From positions 2,774,655-2,838,654 of the forward strand of contig NZ_ATTE01000001.1 of assembly GCF_000419525.1 (NCBI RefSeq): 64,000 nt of DNA. Reading direction: 5' to 3'. This document shows positions 19,581 through 29,090 of this stretch, one piece after another; position 1 is the stretch's first letter; every line of letters starts with the position of its first letter. This stretch comes from Leucothrix mucor DSM 2157. Its GTDB lineage: Bacteria; Pseudomonadota; Gammaproteobacteria; Thiotrichales; Thiotrichaceae. A program made the position numbers and the translations under genes. The notes beneath the pieces were generated by a model. The model was not told the DNA's origin, searched no databases, and worked only from the letters and a program-made list of their open reading frames with translations.

Positions 19581-20513
19581 ATGCAAATTCAATGGTTCCC
19601 CGGTCATATGCACAAAGCCGCCAAAGCTGTGCGCGAAACCTTACCGTCGGTCGATGTTCTGATTGAAGTACTAGACGCACGTATTCCGTTTAGTAGTCAA
19701 AACCCAATGATTGCGCAATTGCGTGGTCATAAGCCCTGCATCAAATTACTCAATAAAAGTGACTTGGCTGATCCTGAGATGACTTTGGTTTGGCAAGAGT
19801 ACTTAGAAAAGCAGCGTAATATTCGCACCTTGGCCACCGATGTGACTACTCACGATAGTCTGCGCCAGATTACTGATCTCTGCCATAAGCTAGTGCCTGC
19901 GACCGGCTTGGACGATGAGTACCGCAATGTTCAGGCGATGATTATTGGTATTCCCAACGTTGGAAAATCCACGCTAATTAATGCCTTGGCAGGTCGCACA
20001 ATCGCCAAAACCGGTAACGAACCTGCTGTTACCAAAAACCAGCAACGGATCAAGCTGGACTATGGTATTACGCTAATCGATACACCGGGCATGATGTGGC
20101 CCAAGATTGAACATGAAAACAGCGGCTATCGTCTGGCAGCAACCGGGGCCATTAAAGAGACGGCGACCGATAACACTGAAGTTGCCTTTGCGACTGCTGA
20201 GTATTTGTTAGAAGCTTATCCTGAGCGCCTGATTGAGCGCTATCAACTGGAAAGCTTGCCGGCAAACGATCTGGAGTTAATCGAAGCCATTGGCCGATTC
20301 CGGGGATGCTTACGTTCGGGTGGCGATGTACTGCTTGAAAAAGCCAGTAATATCCTGATTTCAGAATTGCGTAGCGGTGTATTAGGCCGTATTACCATGG
20401 AAGACCCTGAACGCGTCGAGCGCGAGCAAGAAGAAGTATTAGTTGCCCGTGAAGCCAAGCGCCTAAAAGATGAAGCCCGCAAGCAAGGCTTCAAGAAAAA
20501 ACGTAACCGTTAG
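19581..20513 (+). CDS. rbgA: Ribosome biogenesis GTPase YlqF/RbgA
   Basis: 310 residues with the circularly permuted GTPase order: G4 (NKSDLAD) precedes G1 (GIPNVGKST) and G3 (DTPGMMW). The N-terminal QWFPGHMHKA is the family hallmark. In Bacillus RbgA acts late in 50S assembly; gammaproteobacterial members are less studied. It sits directly after cvfB. The C terminus is basic (KKKRNR). Confidence 0.92.
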   Translation: MQIQWFPGHMHKAAKAVRETLPSVDVLIEVLDARIPFSSQNPMIAQLRGHKPCIKLLNKSDLADPEMTLVWQEYLEKQRNIRTLATDVTTHDSLRQITDLCHKLVPATGLDDEYRNVQAMIIGIPNVGKSTLINALAGRTIAKTGNEPAVTKNQQRIKLDYGITLIDTPGMMWPKIEHENSGYRLAATGAIKETATDNTEVAFATAEYLLEAYPERLIERYQLESLPANDLELIEAIGRFRGCLRSGGDVLLEKASNILISELRSGVLGRITMEDPERVEREQEEVLVAREAKRLKDEARKQGFKKKRNR

Positions 20514-20753
20514 TCTCTTCCCTCTCTCCTCAAAAGCAAAGTTCATAAGCTGTTCATTCTAATAAGGTTAATATTAGACCAACACGCTTGTGAACTATTG
20601 CTTCATTAACACCGACAAACGGTGGTATCTTCTGAATGGTGACATACCCCATCACAGAATAATCAAGCTCTAATATAATTATAAAATAGCGCATAAATTC
20701 TTGTCCCCAACAATAATTTAACTGTGCAGCCAATAACTGAACGGTAGTTTAAA

Positions 20754-21320
20754 ATGACAAAAATCATCAAAGATCATCAAGAAAAGTCTGCTTTGAGCCC
20801 AGCCCAGCAAGCACTTGAAGACTCATTAACCATCCCCGATGAAGCGAGCAGTTTAGCGACTATCCGCGATATTTTATTTGGCGAGCAAGTTCGCGAAGTC
20901 GAGCAAAAGCGCCAACACTTACAACACGAGCTTCGTGAATCAATTGATGCCTTACGCCAGTCATCTACTTCACAGTTTGAGCGCTTATACGATGAGCTCT
21001 ACAAACTTCGTGATTTACTTGGCGAAGAGCGCGAAGAGCGCAAATCTGATACTAACGATGGCAATGAGCAGTTATCACAACTTAGCGACTCAGTTGCTAA
21101 GATTGATCAGAAGCATACGGATGCTGAAAAAGCCCTTCGCGAATCAATTCTACAAGAAACCAACAAACTCGATCAGCAAGCGCGCAGCTGGCATCAGGAA
21201 GTTTCAGAAAAACTGGAACGTGCTTCTAAAGAACTCAAGTCGGACAAAACCGATCGTGGTGATCTGGCTAAAATGTTGCGCGGCGTGGCAGAGCAATTAT
21301 TGGACGAACCCAAGGCATAA
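20754..21320 (+). CDS. Coiled-coil protein of unknown function, first gene of the GTPase/HD-GYP operon
   Basis: 188 residues, soluble and highly charged, with no signal peptide. From about residue 45 (ATIRDILFGEQVREVEQKRQHLQHEL) to 170 heptad-like patterns predict long coiled coil. The N-terminal 40 residues are less ordered. I recognise no named family. It begins a run of four same-strand genes with gaps of 5-33 bp that ends with a Rab-like GTPase and an HD-GYP protein, so it may be a structural adaptor or effector. Cytoplasmic location is inferred. Confidence 0.75.
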   Translation: MTKIIKDHQEKSALSPAQQALEDSLTIPDEASSLATIRDILFGEQVREVEQKRQHLQHELRESIDALRQSSTSQFERLYDELYKLRDLLGEEREERKSDTNDGNEQLSQLSDSVAKIDQKHTDAEKALRESILQETNKLDQQARSWHQEVSEKLERASKELKSDKTDRGDLAKMLRGVAEQLLDEPKA

Positions 21321-21331
21321 CGGCTTTGTTG

Positions 21332-22726
21332 ATGAACTCTCAACCGTCTACAGCTAGTCTTTCAGAGACTGAACTTGAAACCCTGCGGCTTTTGTTGCTA
21401 GGGCCAGAGTATAAGGAATTGCTCAAGCATAAGCAGATGCTGGAGAATCCTGAGCGACTTTCTGAGCACCTGTCCCCAGCTATTTCTCAGGCATTGCAGT
21501 TGAGAGCGAAGCAAGATGGCAGCTTACAGAAAGTCCTCAATCCTCTGATTACTGGCGCACTGCTTGATTCCGTCTCAGAAGATCCAAAGCCGATTGCGGA
21601 TGCCTTGTACCCGGTGATGGGTCCAGCCATTCGAAAATCAATCAACAGCACCATGAGCCAAATGCTCAACACCTTCAACGAGTTGCTTGAGCAAAGCGTC
21701 TCTCCGAAGGCATGGCGTTGGCGCTTCGATGCATGGCGCACCGGCCGCAGTTACGCCGAAGTGATGTTGATGAAAAATCTGGTGTATCAGGTTGAGCAAG
21801 TCTTCCTCATCCACAAAGATACCGGATTACTTCTCCAGCATCTGGTGGCTGAGACCGCTATCAGTAAAGATCCCGACATGGTGTCTGGCATGCTGACGGC
21901 GATTCAGGACTTTATCAGTGACTCCTTTTCAGTCGAGCAAAATAGCGGCCTTGATTCGCTAAGACTGGGAGACCTGACAGTACTCATTGAGCACGGCCCC
22001 TCCGCAGTACTCGCAGCTGTTGTGCGCGGCCCTGTTCCACAAGGCCTGCAAGAGACACTCAGTGAAACCATTGAAGAAATTCACCAGCAAGAAAACCAGA
22101 AACTTAAGCAGAAACTTAAGCAGTACGATGGCGACCCGGCGCAATTTGAACATCTACGCCCTACACTGACGCGCTGCCTGAAAACTCAAAAACGCGACAC
22201 CCCAGAAGCTGAGCAAAAGAAGAGCAAAGCAGCTAAAAACACTAAACTAACGATGCGGTTATTATGGGTTTTCCTACCATTGTTAATGCTAGCGTTAGCT
22301 TATGGTGTTTATTATAGCAGCAACAAGCAAGCGAACTGGGAAGCATTACAGCACAGCATCCAAAGCGAGCCAGGGCTAATACTCACCCAAGCAGTCAAGC
22401 AAGATGGCGAATACCATTTGTATGGCTTGGCTGACCCCCTTGCGATGAAACCTGCGGATCTCGTTGCCAAAAGTGCCTTGAGCGATGAAGCTCTTCAACT
22501 CGCCTTTAAACCGTATCTGTCACTTGAGTCAGATATTGTTCTAAAACGGTTGAATCAGGCACTGCTTATCCCAAACAGCGTGAATTTAACATTACAAAAC
22601 GGCATACTGACCGTTCAAGGATCTGCAACAACACAATGGATTGCGGAGTTTAAACAAAAAGCTCCAATGCTTGCAGGCATAAATATAATTAATATCAATC
22701 AATTACGTGCTATTAGCGGCTCATAA
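21332..22726 (+). CDS. Membrane-anchored protein with BON/OmpA-like C-terminal region
   Basis: 464 residues from the ATG at 21332; a TTG two codons earlier is an alternative start. Residues 1-300 are helical and soluble and include WRWRFDAWRTGRSYAEVMLMKNLVYQVEQVFLIH, LLQHLV and a charged EIHQQENQKLKQKLKQ helix. A single membrane segment lies at about 305-325 (LLWVFLPLLMLALAYGVYY). The C-terminal part resembles a BON-like fold (VNLTLQNGILTVQGSATTQWIAEF) that precedes OmpA domains in related proteins, but no full peptidoglycan-binding OmpA motif is seen. Topology suggests a large cytoplasmic domain and a smaller periplasmic one, linking envelope to the GTPase encoded next. Confidence 0.75.
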   Translation: MNSQPSTASLSETELETLRLLLLGPEYKELLKHKQMLENPERLSEHLSPAISQALQLRAKQDGSLQKVLNPLITGALLDSVSEDPKPIADALYPVMGPAIRKSINSTMSQMLNTFNELLEQSVSPKAWRWRFDAWRTGRSYAEVMLMKNLVYQVEQVFLIHKDTGLLLQHLVAETAISKDPDMVSGMLTAIQDFISDSFSVEQNSGLDSLRLGDLTVLIEHGPSAVLAAVVRGPVPQGLQETLSETIEEIHQQENQKLKQKLKQYDGDPAQFEHLRPTLTRCLKTQKRDTPEAEQKKSKAAKNTKLTMRLLWVFLPLLMLALAYGVYYSSNKQANWEALQHSIQSEPGLILTQAVKQDGEYHLYGLADPLAMKPADLVAKSALSDEALQLAFKPYLSLESDIVLKRLNQALLIPNSVNLTLQNGILTVQGSATTQWIAEFKQKAPMLAGINIININQLRAISGS

Positions 22727-22759
22727 AATGATAGAGAAGATAAACACAGGACGGACTCC

Positions 22760-23290
22760 GTGATACAAAAAAAAATCTGTTTATTAGGAGCGTTTGCCGT
22801 TGGCAAAACCAGCCTGATCGTTCGGTACGTTGATAGTTTATTCAGCGATAAATACCATACGACAGTTGGCGTAAAAATAGACAAAAAGCAGTTAACCGTT
22901 GATGATCAAGATCTCACACTGATGATTTGGGATCTCGCTGGTCAAGATGAGCTTACCCGAGTAAAGACGTCTTACTTAAGAGGCGTCTCCGGCTACATTA
23001 TTGTGGCTGATGTGACTCGCCCTCATTCTCTGGATATTGCAATCAATATGCATAAAGAGACCCGCGAATTTACGGGTGACGTGCCATTTATTCTGGCACT
23101 TAATAAATCAGACCTGACTGACAAATGGCTAATTGACCGCGAGGCAGTAGAAAAGCTACGCCAAGAAGGCGTTACCGTTATCAATAGCAGCGCAAAGACA
23201 GGCGAAGGTGTTGAAGACATTTTCGAACAACTGTCGCACCAAATGCTGGGATCAACATCAGCCAATACAACCAAAGCAGCAGGGAACTAA
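22760..23290 (+). CDS. Rab/Ras-type small GTPase
   Basis: 176 residues with all five G motifs: G1 GAFAVGKTS, the G2 Thr in KYHTTVGVKI, G3 WDLAGQD, G4 NKSD and G5 SSAKTG. The spacing and the G2/G3 region are like eukaryotic Rab/Ras proteins, not Era/Obg or MglA. The start is GTG, with AGGA 8 bases upstream. There is no C-terminal Cys for lipidation, so membrane recruitment would depend on a partner, plausibly the preceding membrane protein. The downstream HD-GYP gene starts 6 bp after its stop. Probably a nucleotide-state switch in an envelope signalling pathway; target unknown. Confidence 0.9.
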   Translation: MIQKKICLLGAFAVGKTSLIVRYVDSLFSDKYHTTVGVKIDKKQLTVDDQDLTLMIWDLAGQDELTRVKTSYLRGVSGYIIVADVTRPHSLDIAINMHKETREFTGDVPFILALNKSDLTDKWLIDREAVEKLRQEGVTVINSSAKTGEGVEDIFEQLSHQMLGSTSANTTKAAGN

Positions 23291-23296
23291 GATTCC

Positions 23297-24343
23297 ATGA
23301 GCCAGATACTGTCAAAAGTTTACCAGTCAATGAATATCGCCGTACTAGAACGGCAGAGCGAGCGCACGTTTAATCTATTAACGGATGCGCCGAAATGGCT
23401 TGAGCACTTCTGTGGCCCCCAACCAGGGATCAACCAACCACTAAATTTAAGTGGCACATTCCCCTTCCTTGATTGTTTTATGGAGGAAGCGGAAGAGTTT
23501 TGGGCATCTAAAGTGAACACGCCTCAACGCTCAGGCGCTTGGATTGAGTTCAGCCCGAGTGGCGAAGAGATTCCATTAGAAGCTACTGTAATGTGGCAAA
23601 ATGACCAGTGCTTGCTAATTATTCAGGATTTGGGTGAAGAGTATTATAACGAAGTGGTCCGCCTGCAAAGCTTCCGCGATCACTCATTAACGCAGGAAAG
23701 TCTGCAAGCTGAAGTTGAGGCTCAAACCAAGGAAATTCGCTCGCGTGAAGAAGCGATTGCCATGACCCTGCTCACCGCTGCGGGTCACCGCGATCATGAG
23801 ACAGCCTCTCATGTCCGACGCATTGGTTTATATGCCGAAGTGATGGCCAAGTCCTTAGATTGGGACCCTTCTGAAACGGCTGATATCCGTATCGCAGCAC
23901 CCATGCATGACATCGGTAAGATTGGTATTCCTGATCGGATTTTGCTGAAGCCTGGCAAGCTGGACGAGCAAGAATTTGAGATCATGAAAACCCATGCGGC
24001 GATTGGCGCAGATATGCTCAGCGGCACCGATATTCCGCTGCTGAAAATGGCGTCTGATATTGCTCTTTGCCATCATGAGCGCTGGGATGGCACTGGCTAT
24101 CCACGCGGCTTAGCAGGCAAAGACATCCCAGAATCTGCACGCATTGTAACCATTGTGGATGTGTATGATGCATTAGTACACAAGCGGGTTTATAAAGAAG
24201 CCTCTAGCGAACAAAGTGCGCTTAAACTCATGTCACAAATGGTCGGCAAGCATTTTGATCCGGAACTATTCAAAGTATTTTTGGCGAACCTGCCTACCTT
24301 GAATAGCATCCGTATGACCCATGTCGAACCCGTAAAAGCCTAA
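23297..24343 (+). CDS. HD-GYP domain phosphodiesterase with N-terminal PAS-like region
   Basis: 348 residues. Residues 1-115 look like a PAS-type sensor (ends in LIIQDLGEEYYNEVVRLQ), followed by a helical linker (LQAEVEAQTKEIRSREEAI). The HD-GYP domain starts near 150 with HRDHETASHVRRI, then the metal motif HDIGKIGIPD, LLKPGKLDEQEFEIMKTH, and HHERWDGTGYP. All expected ligands are present, so c-di-GMP hydrolysis is likely. It lies directly after the Rab-like GTPase gene. A terminator hairpin within the 3' end of the convergent psd gene follows. Confidence 0.92.
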   Translation: MSQILSKVYQSMNIAVLERQSERTFNLLTDAPKWLEHFCGPQPGINQPLNLSGTFPFLDCFMEEAEEFWASKVNTPQRSGAWIEFSPSGEEIPLEATVMWQNDQCLLIIQDLGEEYYNEVVRLQSFRDHSLTQESLQAEVEAQTKEIRSREEAIAMTLLTAAGHRDHETASHVRRIGLYAEVMAKSLDWDPSETADIRIAAPMHDIGKIGIPDRILLKPGKLDEQEFEIMKTHAAIGADMLSGTDIPLLKMASDIALCHHERWDGTGYPRGLAGKDIPESARIVTIVDVYDALVHKRVYKEASSEQSALKLMSQMVGKHFDPELFKVFLANLPTLNSIRMTHVEPVKA

Positions 24344-24346
24344 AAC

Positions 24347-25192
24347 TTAAGAGATGGCCTGACCCATTCTAAGTGTCAGGCCTTCTTTTAAGGCTTCAGA
24401 TAATGCCGGGTCGGAAGACTCCATTAGCAAGACCACGGTTGACCCCATATTAAAGCGCCCCATTTCCTCGCCCTTCTCCAGTACAACCTGACCCGCATCA
24501 TATTGCTTGCGACCAACCTGCTTACCTTTCGGTGGCGTTACCAAACCATCCCACACCGTTTCAATCGCAGCCACATTAATTGCGCCTACCAGCACCATAA
24601 TCATCTGGCCATACTCCGTTTGGAAGCGTGCGATGACTCGCTCATTGCGGGCAAAAATACGGGAGACTGTTTTAACGGTATGTGGCGCCACACTAAATAA
24701 GCGCCCCGGAACATGGACTTGCTCCAGCAACTCACCTTTTAATGGCATGTGCATACGGTGGTAATCACGAGGTGATAAGTAGATGGTTGCGAACTGGCCT
24801 TCATCAAACACTTCAGCGGTTGCACCATCACAAGCCAGCAATTCACGAACCGTATAGTCCTGCCCTTTCGCTTGAAAGATGCGACCTGCTTTGATTCTGC
24901 CTGACTGACTTACTGTGCCATCCACCGGACTCACCAATGCGCTATCGGCAATTGGCCGCAACTCTGGGTTAATCGCTCGGGTGAAAAACTCATTGAAAGT
25001 TTTATAGTGCGCTGGGTCAGTAAATACAGCCTCGTTTAAATCAACTTTGAAGGCTTTGCTAAAAAGCTTAATCGCAGGCGTAACTAGTGGCGACTTAATA
25101 CGCGTCAGCTTATAAACCACTCTTGAAATAGCGTGGTGTGGCAAAGCGTACAAAGATCCGGATTTAATATAATCAAACAGTGAAGCGTTCAT
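24347..25192 (-). CDS. psd: Phosphatidylserine decarboxylase proenzyme
   Basis: 281 residues. The self-cleavage site is NMGST (Gly250-Ser251), which generates the pyruvoyl group on the alpha chain. Asp91 in SPVDGTV and His148 in YHRMHMP complete the usual triad. It converts phosphatidylserine to phosphatidylethanolamine at the inner membrane, the step after PssA (encoded near 12 kb). It converges with the HD-GYP gene with only 3 bp between the stop codons. Confidence 0.96.
   Translation of the reverse strand: MNASLFDYIKSGSLYALPHHAISRVVYKLTRIKSPLVTPAIKLFSKAFKVDLNEAVFTDPAHYKTFNEFFTRAINPELRPIADSALVSPVDGTVSQSGRIKAGRIFQAKGQDYTVRELLACDGATAEVFDEGQFATIYLSPRDYHRMHMPLKGELLEQVHVPGRLFSVAPHTVKTVSRIFARNERVIARFQTEYGQMIMVLVGAINVAAIETVWDGLVTPPKGKQVGRKQYDAGQVVLEKGEEMGRFNMGSTVVLLMESSDPALSEALKEGLTLRMGQAIS
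24357..24382 (+). terminator. Terminator of the GTPase/HD-GYP operon, inside the psd 3' end
   Basis: GGCCTGAC / GTCAGGCC stem with a ten-base loop followed by TTCTTTT on the plus strand. The hairpin lies wholly within the last codons of the convergent psd gene, so the same bases encode the psd C terminus and stop the opposing transcript. Confidence 0.75.
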
Positions 25193-25274
25193 TTTTGCCC
25201 TTATTAACCTATCTGACTATTCAGAAAGCGTAAATTAAGCGATGATACGCGATTCAGAATCAGGAAAACAGCAC

Positions 25275-26177
25275 ATGCACCCTTTTGAAGAATTTCAGCA
25301 ATTGAACACGGCAAAAGACGTCATTCGTTGGGCGGCGAGCCGATTTGGCGAAGCACAACTCGATTTCGGTCATGGCCTGCCAGGCGCTATCGATGAAGCC
25401 GTTTATCTTGTACTGAGAGGCCTTCACCTACCGACCGACACGCCAGCTGTTTACTGGGACGGCATGCTGACCTCACCTGAAAAACAACACTTATACAACA
25501 TGCTGACGCGTCGTATTGATGAGCGTTTACCAGCGGCTTACATCACGCAGGAAGGCTGGTTTGCAGGCATCCCATTCTTTGTGGATGAGCGCGTACTGGT
25601 GCCCCGCTCTCCAATTGCAGAATTGGTTGAAACCCAGTTTGAGCCTTGGGTAGATCCGGAAGAAGTGGTTAACATTCTTGACCTATGTACTGGCAGTGGT
25701 TGTATTGGTATTGCGTGCGCCTATGCATTCCCAAATGCCGATGTTGATCTAGTGGATATTTCTGAGGATGCCTTGGAAGTCGCCAATATTAATATTGAAC
25801 GCCATGATGCCGCCAACAGAGTGGCAGCAATCGCCTCTGATGGTTTGCGAGCACTTGATGGTAAGACCTATGACATTATCGTGAGCAACCCACCGTATGT
25901 GGATGCTGAAGATATGGATGCATTGAGTGCTGAATTTAAACATGAGCCAGAACTCGGTTTAAGCTCAGGGCACGACGGCTTAGATCTGACTCGCCATATT
26001 CTGACTGATGCCGCGAAACACTTAAATGAAAATGGGATTTTGGTGGTGGAAGTGGGTAACAGCCAATATGCCTTGCAAGCCGCATTCCCTGAAGTGCCGT
26101 TTCAATGGTTGGAATTTGAACGTGGTGGTGATGGCGTGTTTTTGCTAACTAAAGAACAGCTGGAACGCTTTTTCTAA
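25275..26177 (+). CDS. prmB: 50S ribosomal protein L3 glutamine methyltransferase
   Basis: 300 residues from the ATG at 25275, preceded by AGGAAA 7 bases upstream; an in-frame ATG at 25242 would add 11 residues but lacks a clear ribosome site. The PrmB-type N-terminal helical domain includes [38 protein letters not shown], the SAM site [12 protein letters not shown] and the catalytic NPPY in [13 protein letters not shown]. It methylates the Gln of ribosomal protein L3. Divergent from psd. PrmC is the alternative, but the N-terminal pattern favours PrmB. Confidence 0.92.
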   Translation: MHPFEEFQQLNTAKDVIRWAASRFGEAQLDFGHGLPGAIDEAVYLVLRGLHLPTDTPAVYWDGMLTSPEKQHLYNMLTRRIDERLPAAYITQEGWFAGIPFFVDERVLVPRSPIAELVETQFEPWVDPEEVVNILDLCTGSGCIGIACAYAFPNADVDLVDISEDALEVANINIERHDAANRVAAIASDGLRALDGKTYDIIVSNPPYVDAEDMDALSAEFKHEPELGLSSGHDGLDLTRHILTDAAKHLNENGILVVEVGNSQYALQAAFPEVPFQWLEFERGGDGVFLLTKEQLERFF

Positions 26178-26195
26178 GCGCCCCAGCCCAGCAAA

Positions 26196-27773
26196 TTATC
26201 CGATACGACGGTTGAAGCGTACAAGTAGCAACATCAGTAATAAGATACTGAAAACGCCGACCACTACAGGATAGTTTCCAAAGCGCACATAAGGTGTACT
26301 GCCGGCATAAGCAACGATTTCGCCGGTGACTACACCTTGTGTATAAGGTGCGACCGTTTCAACAATCTCGCCTTGTGGGTTCACAATGCCAGAGACGCCA
26401 GTATTGGTTGCTCGCAGTAAATAACGCCCTGTCTCCAAAGCGCGCATACGAGCAATCTGCATATGCTGATAGGGCTGCAGTGAATTGCTAAACCAGCCGT
26501 CGTTGGTGACATTCAATAGGAAATCCGCTTCCGGTAAGTCCTGAATAATCTCCTCGCCAAAGGCATCTTCATAGCAAATACTGACTTGCGCTTTTAGCCC
26601 ATTAATATCCAACAAACCATCTTCGGTACCGCGAGTCAAATTATCGTAAGGAATATCCATCCAACGCTCTAACCAGCGCAAATACTTCAATAAGGGAATG
26701 TACTCACCAAGCGGGACTAAATGGCGCTTAGAGTAGCTATCAGGGTACTCGGTGTTATCACCTAACACGATCACACTGTTCTCAAACTGACCCTTCTCAT
26801 TTTGTAAGAAGCCGCCCAATACTAAGCGACTGTTATTAGCTAAGGCTTCGCTCTGCATCGGTGCCATCACTAAGTCATTAAACTGAGTAAACATGCCCGG
26901 AATCGCGGTTTCCGGCCAGATAATCAGATCGCTATCCCAGCTTGCACGCGTCATATCCATATAGCGCTCAACGGAAGGGGCGCGCATCTCTGGAAGCCAT
27001 TTTTGATCTTGAGCAATATTTCCCTGTAATAAGCTGACGGTAATGCGCTTATCCGTAGCGGTAGTCCACTGCAAGGTCGAGGCATACCAAGAAACGCCTC
27101 CCAGTGCTGCAAGAAACAACACACCGACGATACGATTCCAGTGCGCCATTGGCTCTGAAGTTCTCACATAATTAGCCGCAGGCAAGCCCACTTGATGATA
27201 ACGCTCTATCAGAGGTGAGTTAGTTAATGCCACCAAGCCCGCTGCGACTAATGCACCAACCCAACTAACCAGCAAAGTGCCACCAATCGGTGCTAGGTAC
27301 GCAAGCCAGGTATCACTTTGGGTATGGCCTAGATACAGCCATGGGAAACCTGTCAGGAACCAGCCCCGGAACCACTCAACCAGCACCCACGCTGCGGGAT
27401 ACACCAATATCAACCGGAAAATCAGCAAGCTTCTAGTGAAGAAAGAAATAATCCAACCGAACAAGGCGATTTGCAGCGCTAGCACCATAACAAATGCCAG
27501 CGTTAAAAAACCCGCTAATACGGCAGGCGCTTGGGCAAAGCTGTGCATGCTTTGATAAACCCAAGAGGCACCCACACCGAATAAACCGACACCAAAGCAC
27601 CAACCAAGCATGACCGAATGCAGTCGTCGGGTAGACAGAGACACCAGATAAAACAATGCGGCAAGCGAGAGGAAGGCAAGAGGAAAAATATTCAATGGCG
27701 CGAAAGCCGGCACCATACAGGCACCGGCAATTAATGAATAAAGGTAGTTGCGCCTTTTAAAATCAGACTGCAT
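26196..27773 (-). CDS. lnt: Apolipoprotein N-acyltransferase
   Basis: 525 residues. Six or more N-terminal membrane helices precede a periplasmic nitrilase-like domain whose catalytic Glu (WPETAIPG), Lys (SKRHLVPLGEYIP) and Cys (SICYEDAFGE) are all present. It performs the third step of lipoprotein maturation, N-acylating the lipid-modified Cys. Last gene of the leftward ybeZ-ybeY-corC-lnt series, 11 bp after corC. Confidence 0.96.
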   Translation of the reverse strand: MQSDFKRRNYLYSLIAGACMVPAFAPLNIFPLAFLSLAALFYLVSLSTRRLHSVMLGWCFGVGLFGVGASWVYQSMHSFAQAPAVLAGFLTLAFVMVLALQIALFGWIISFFTRSLLIFRLILVYPAAWVLVEWFRGWFLTGFPWLYLGHTQSDTWLAYLAPIGGTLLVSWVGALVAAGLVALTNSPLIERYHQVGLPAANYVRTSEPMAHWNRIVGVLFLAALGGVSWYASTLQWTTATDKRITVSLLQGNIAQDQKWLPEMRAPSVERYMDMTRASWDSDLIIWPETAIPGMFTQFNDLVMAPMQSEALANNSRLVLGGFLQNEKGQFENSVIVLGDNTEYPDSYSKRHLVPLGEYIPLLKYLRWLERWMDIPYDNLTRGTEDGLLDINGLKAQVSICYEDAFGEEIIQDLPEADFLLNVTNDGWFSNSLQPYQHMQIARMRALETGRYLLRATNTGVSGIVNPQGEIVETVAPYTQGVVTGEIVAYAGSTPYVRFGNYPVVVGVFSILLLMLLLVRFNRRIG

Positions 27774-27784
27774 TAATCAATTCC

Positions 27785-28627
27785 TTAAGCGGCTTTAGCG
27801 GTTTGCACCTCTAACAGCTGAATTCTGCGACTATCACTTCGCAACACCCTAAATGTGATATTCCCAATCACTAAGCTTTCATCCTGCTTGGGTATTTTAC
27901 CGAATTCATTGGTGATAACCCCACCGATAGTATCGAATGTACCATCTGGTAGTGCCGTTTTAAAATAATGGTTGAATACCTCAACCTCAGTGCCCGCCAG
28001 TACGGTGAAACGCCCGTTACCGTGTTGACGGATATCTAATTTATCATCGATATGATCATGCTCATCGTCGATCTCTCCAACGATTTGCTCCAACACATCT
28101 TCGATAGTGACGAGGCCAGAAGTGCCGGAATACTCATCCACCACCACAGCCATGTGATTGCGGCTACGACGAAAATGAGCCAACAAGGTCTCCAGTTTTT
28201 GACTCTCTGGCACCACAATAGCCGGGCGCAGAATATCATCGATATCAAACTCTTGCTCGCGACCCACATATTTAAGAAGGTCCTTTGCCAGCAACACTCC
28301 TTCGACATCATCAAGGTCCTTATCCAACACAGGATAACGCGAGTGACCGGACTCTAATACCCGATTTAAAATACTGTGAAAGCTATCATCGTGGTAAACA
28401 AACTGAATATTAGCGCGAGGAATCATAATATCCCTCACCTGCAAGTTATCAACCTGCAACACCCCTTCCAACATACTCAAAGAGTTGGGTGCAATAATAT
28501 TTTTTTGTTGTGCAATTCGTAGTCGTGATACTAGCTCATCGGTGTCTTTTGCCGATAAATCAACATTTCTTAACAGCCAATTCTTTAACCACGACGGTGG
28601 CTTTATTTTAACCTTCTTGTGTTTCAT
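27785..28627 (-). CDS. corC: CorC/HlyC-type CBS-domain protein
   Basis: 280 residues from the ATG at 28627 ([13 protein letters not shown]); a longer in-frame ATG at 28672 would push 65 bp into ybeY. Tandem CBS domains run from about 70 to 190 ([13 protein letters not shown] ... [24 protein letters not shown]) and are followed by the CorC_HlyC domain. No membrane segment is present. It is linked to Mg2+/Co2+ efflux in the cytoplasm. It overlaps the end of ybeY by 20 bp. Confidence 0.9.
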   Translation of the reverse strand: MKHKKVKIKPPSWLKNWLLRNVDLSAKDTDELVSRLRIAQQKNIIAPNSLSMLEGVLQVDNLQVRDIMIPRANIQFVYHDDSFHSILNRVLESGHSRYPVLDKDLDDVEGVLLAKDLLKYVGREQEFDIDDILRPAIVVPESQKLETLLAHFRRSRNHMAVVVDEYSGTSGLVTIEDVLEQIVGEIDDEHDHIDDKLDIRQHGNGRFTVLAGTEVEVFNHYFKTALPDGTFDTIGGVITNEFGKIPKQDESLVIGNITFRVLRSDSRRIQLLEVQTAKAA

Positions 28628-29087
28628 TGTATGGATCGGGAATTCCCAACTCTCCAAGTAGTTTGATTTCAATCGCTTCCATTACAGCCGCTTCGTCTTC
28701 AGTAATATGATCATACCCCTGCAAATGCAACACACCATGAATGAGAAGGTGAGCCCAATGCTGGTCTTTGGTCTTTTTTTGCTCTAAGGCTTCTTTTTCA
28801 ACCACCTCAGCGCACACAACCAAGTCACCCAAATACGCCGCATCTTCTTCATCTAAAACCTCTGGAGGCAGATCAGAAAAGTCGCTGGGAAATGACAGGA
28901 TATTGGTCGCGTAATCTTTCTCACGGTAGCTGTTATTCAACGACCGCCCTTCTTCTGCACCCACAACACGCAGCACCGCAGAAGGAGTATCAAACTCCCC
29001 CTGATAGGCGCTAGCGGCACATTGTGTCAGCCATTCAAGATCAGGCAGCTCCACCTGATCAGGGTTTTGAATTTCAAGCTGTAACAT
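28608..29087 (-). CDS. ybeY: Endoribonuclease YbeY (rRNA maturation)
   Basis: 159 residues with the zinc-binding signature [15 protein letters not shown] (HGxLHLxGYDH). [17 protein letters not shown] is also conserved. YbeY trims 16S rRNA and takes part in ribosome quality control. It starts 3 bp after ybeZ and overlaps corC. Confidence 0.96.
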   Translation of the reverse strand: MLQLEIQNPDQVELPDLEWLTQCAASAYQGEFDTPSAVLRVVGAEEGRSLNNSYREKDYATNILSFPSDFSDLPPEVLDEEDAAYLGDLVVCAEVVEKEALEQKKTKDQHWAHLLIHGVLHLQGYDHITEDEAAVMEAIEIKLLGELGIPDPYNETQEG

Positions 29088-29090
29088 CTA

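Noticed and set aside
21332-22726. OmpA-family outer membrane protein
   Set aside because: No signal peptide and no complete OmpA peptidoglycan-binding motif; the only membrane segment is internal, so the large N-terminal part is probably cytoplasmic.
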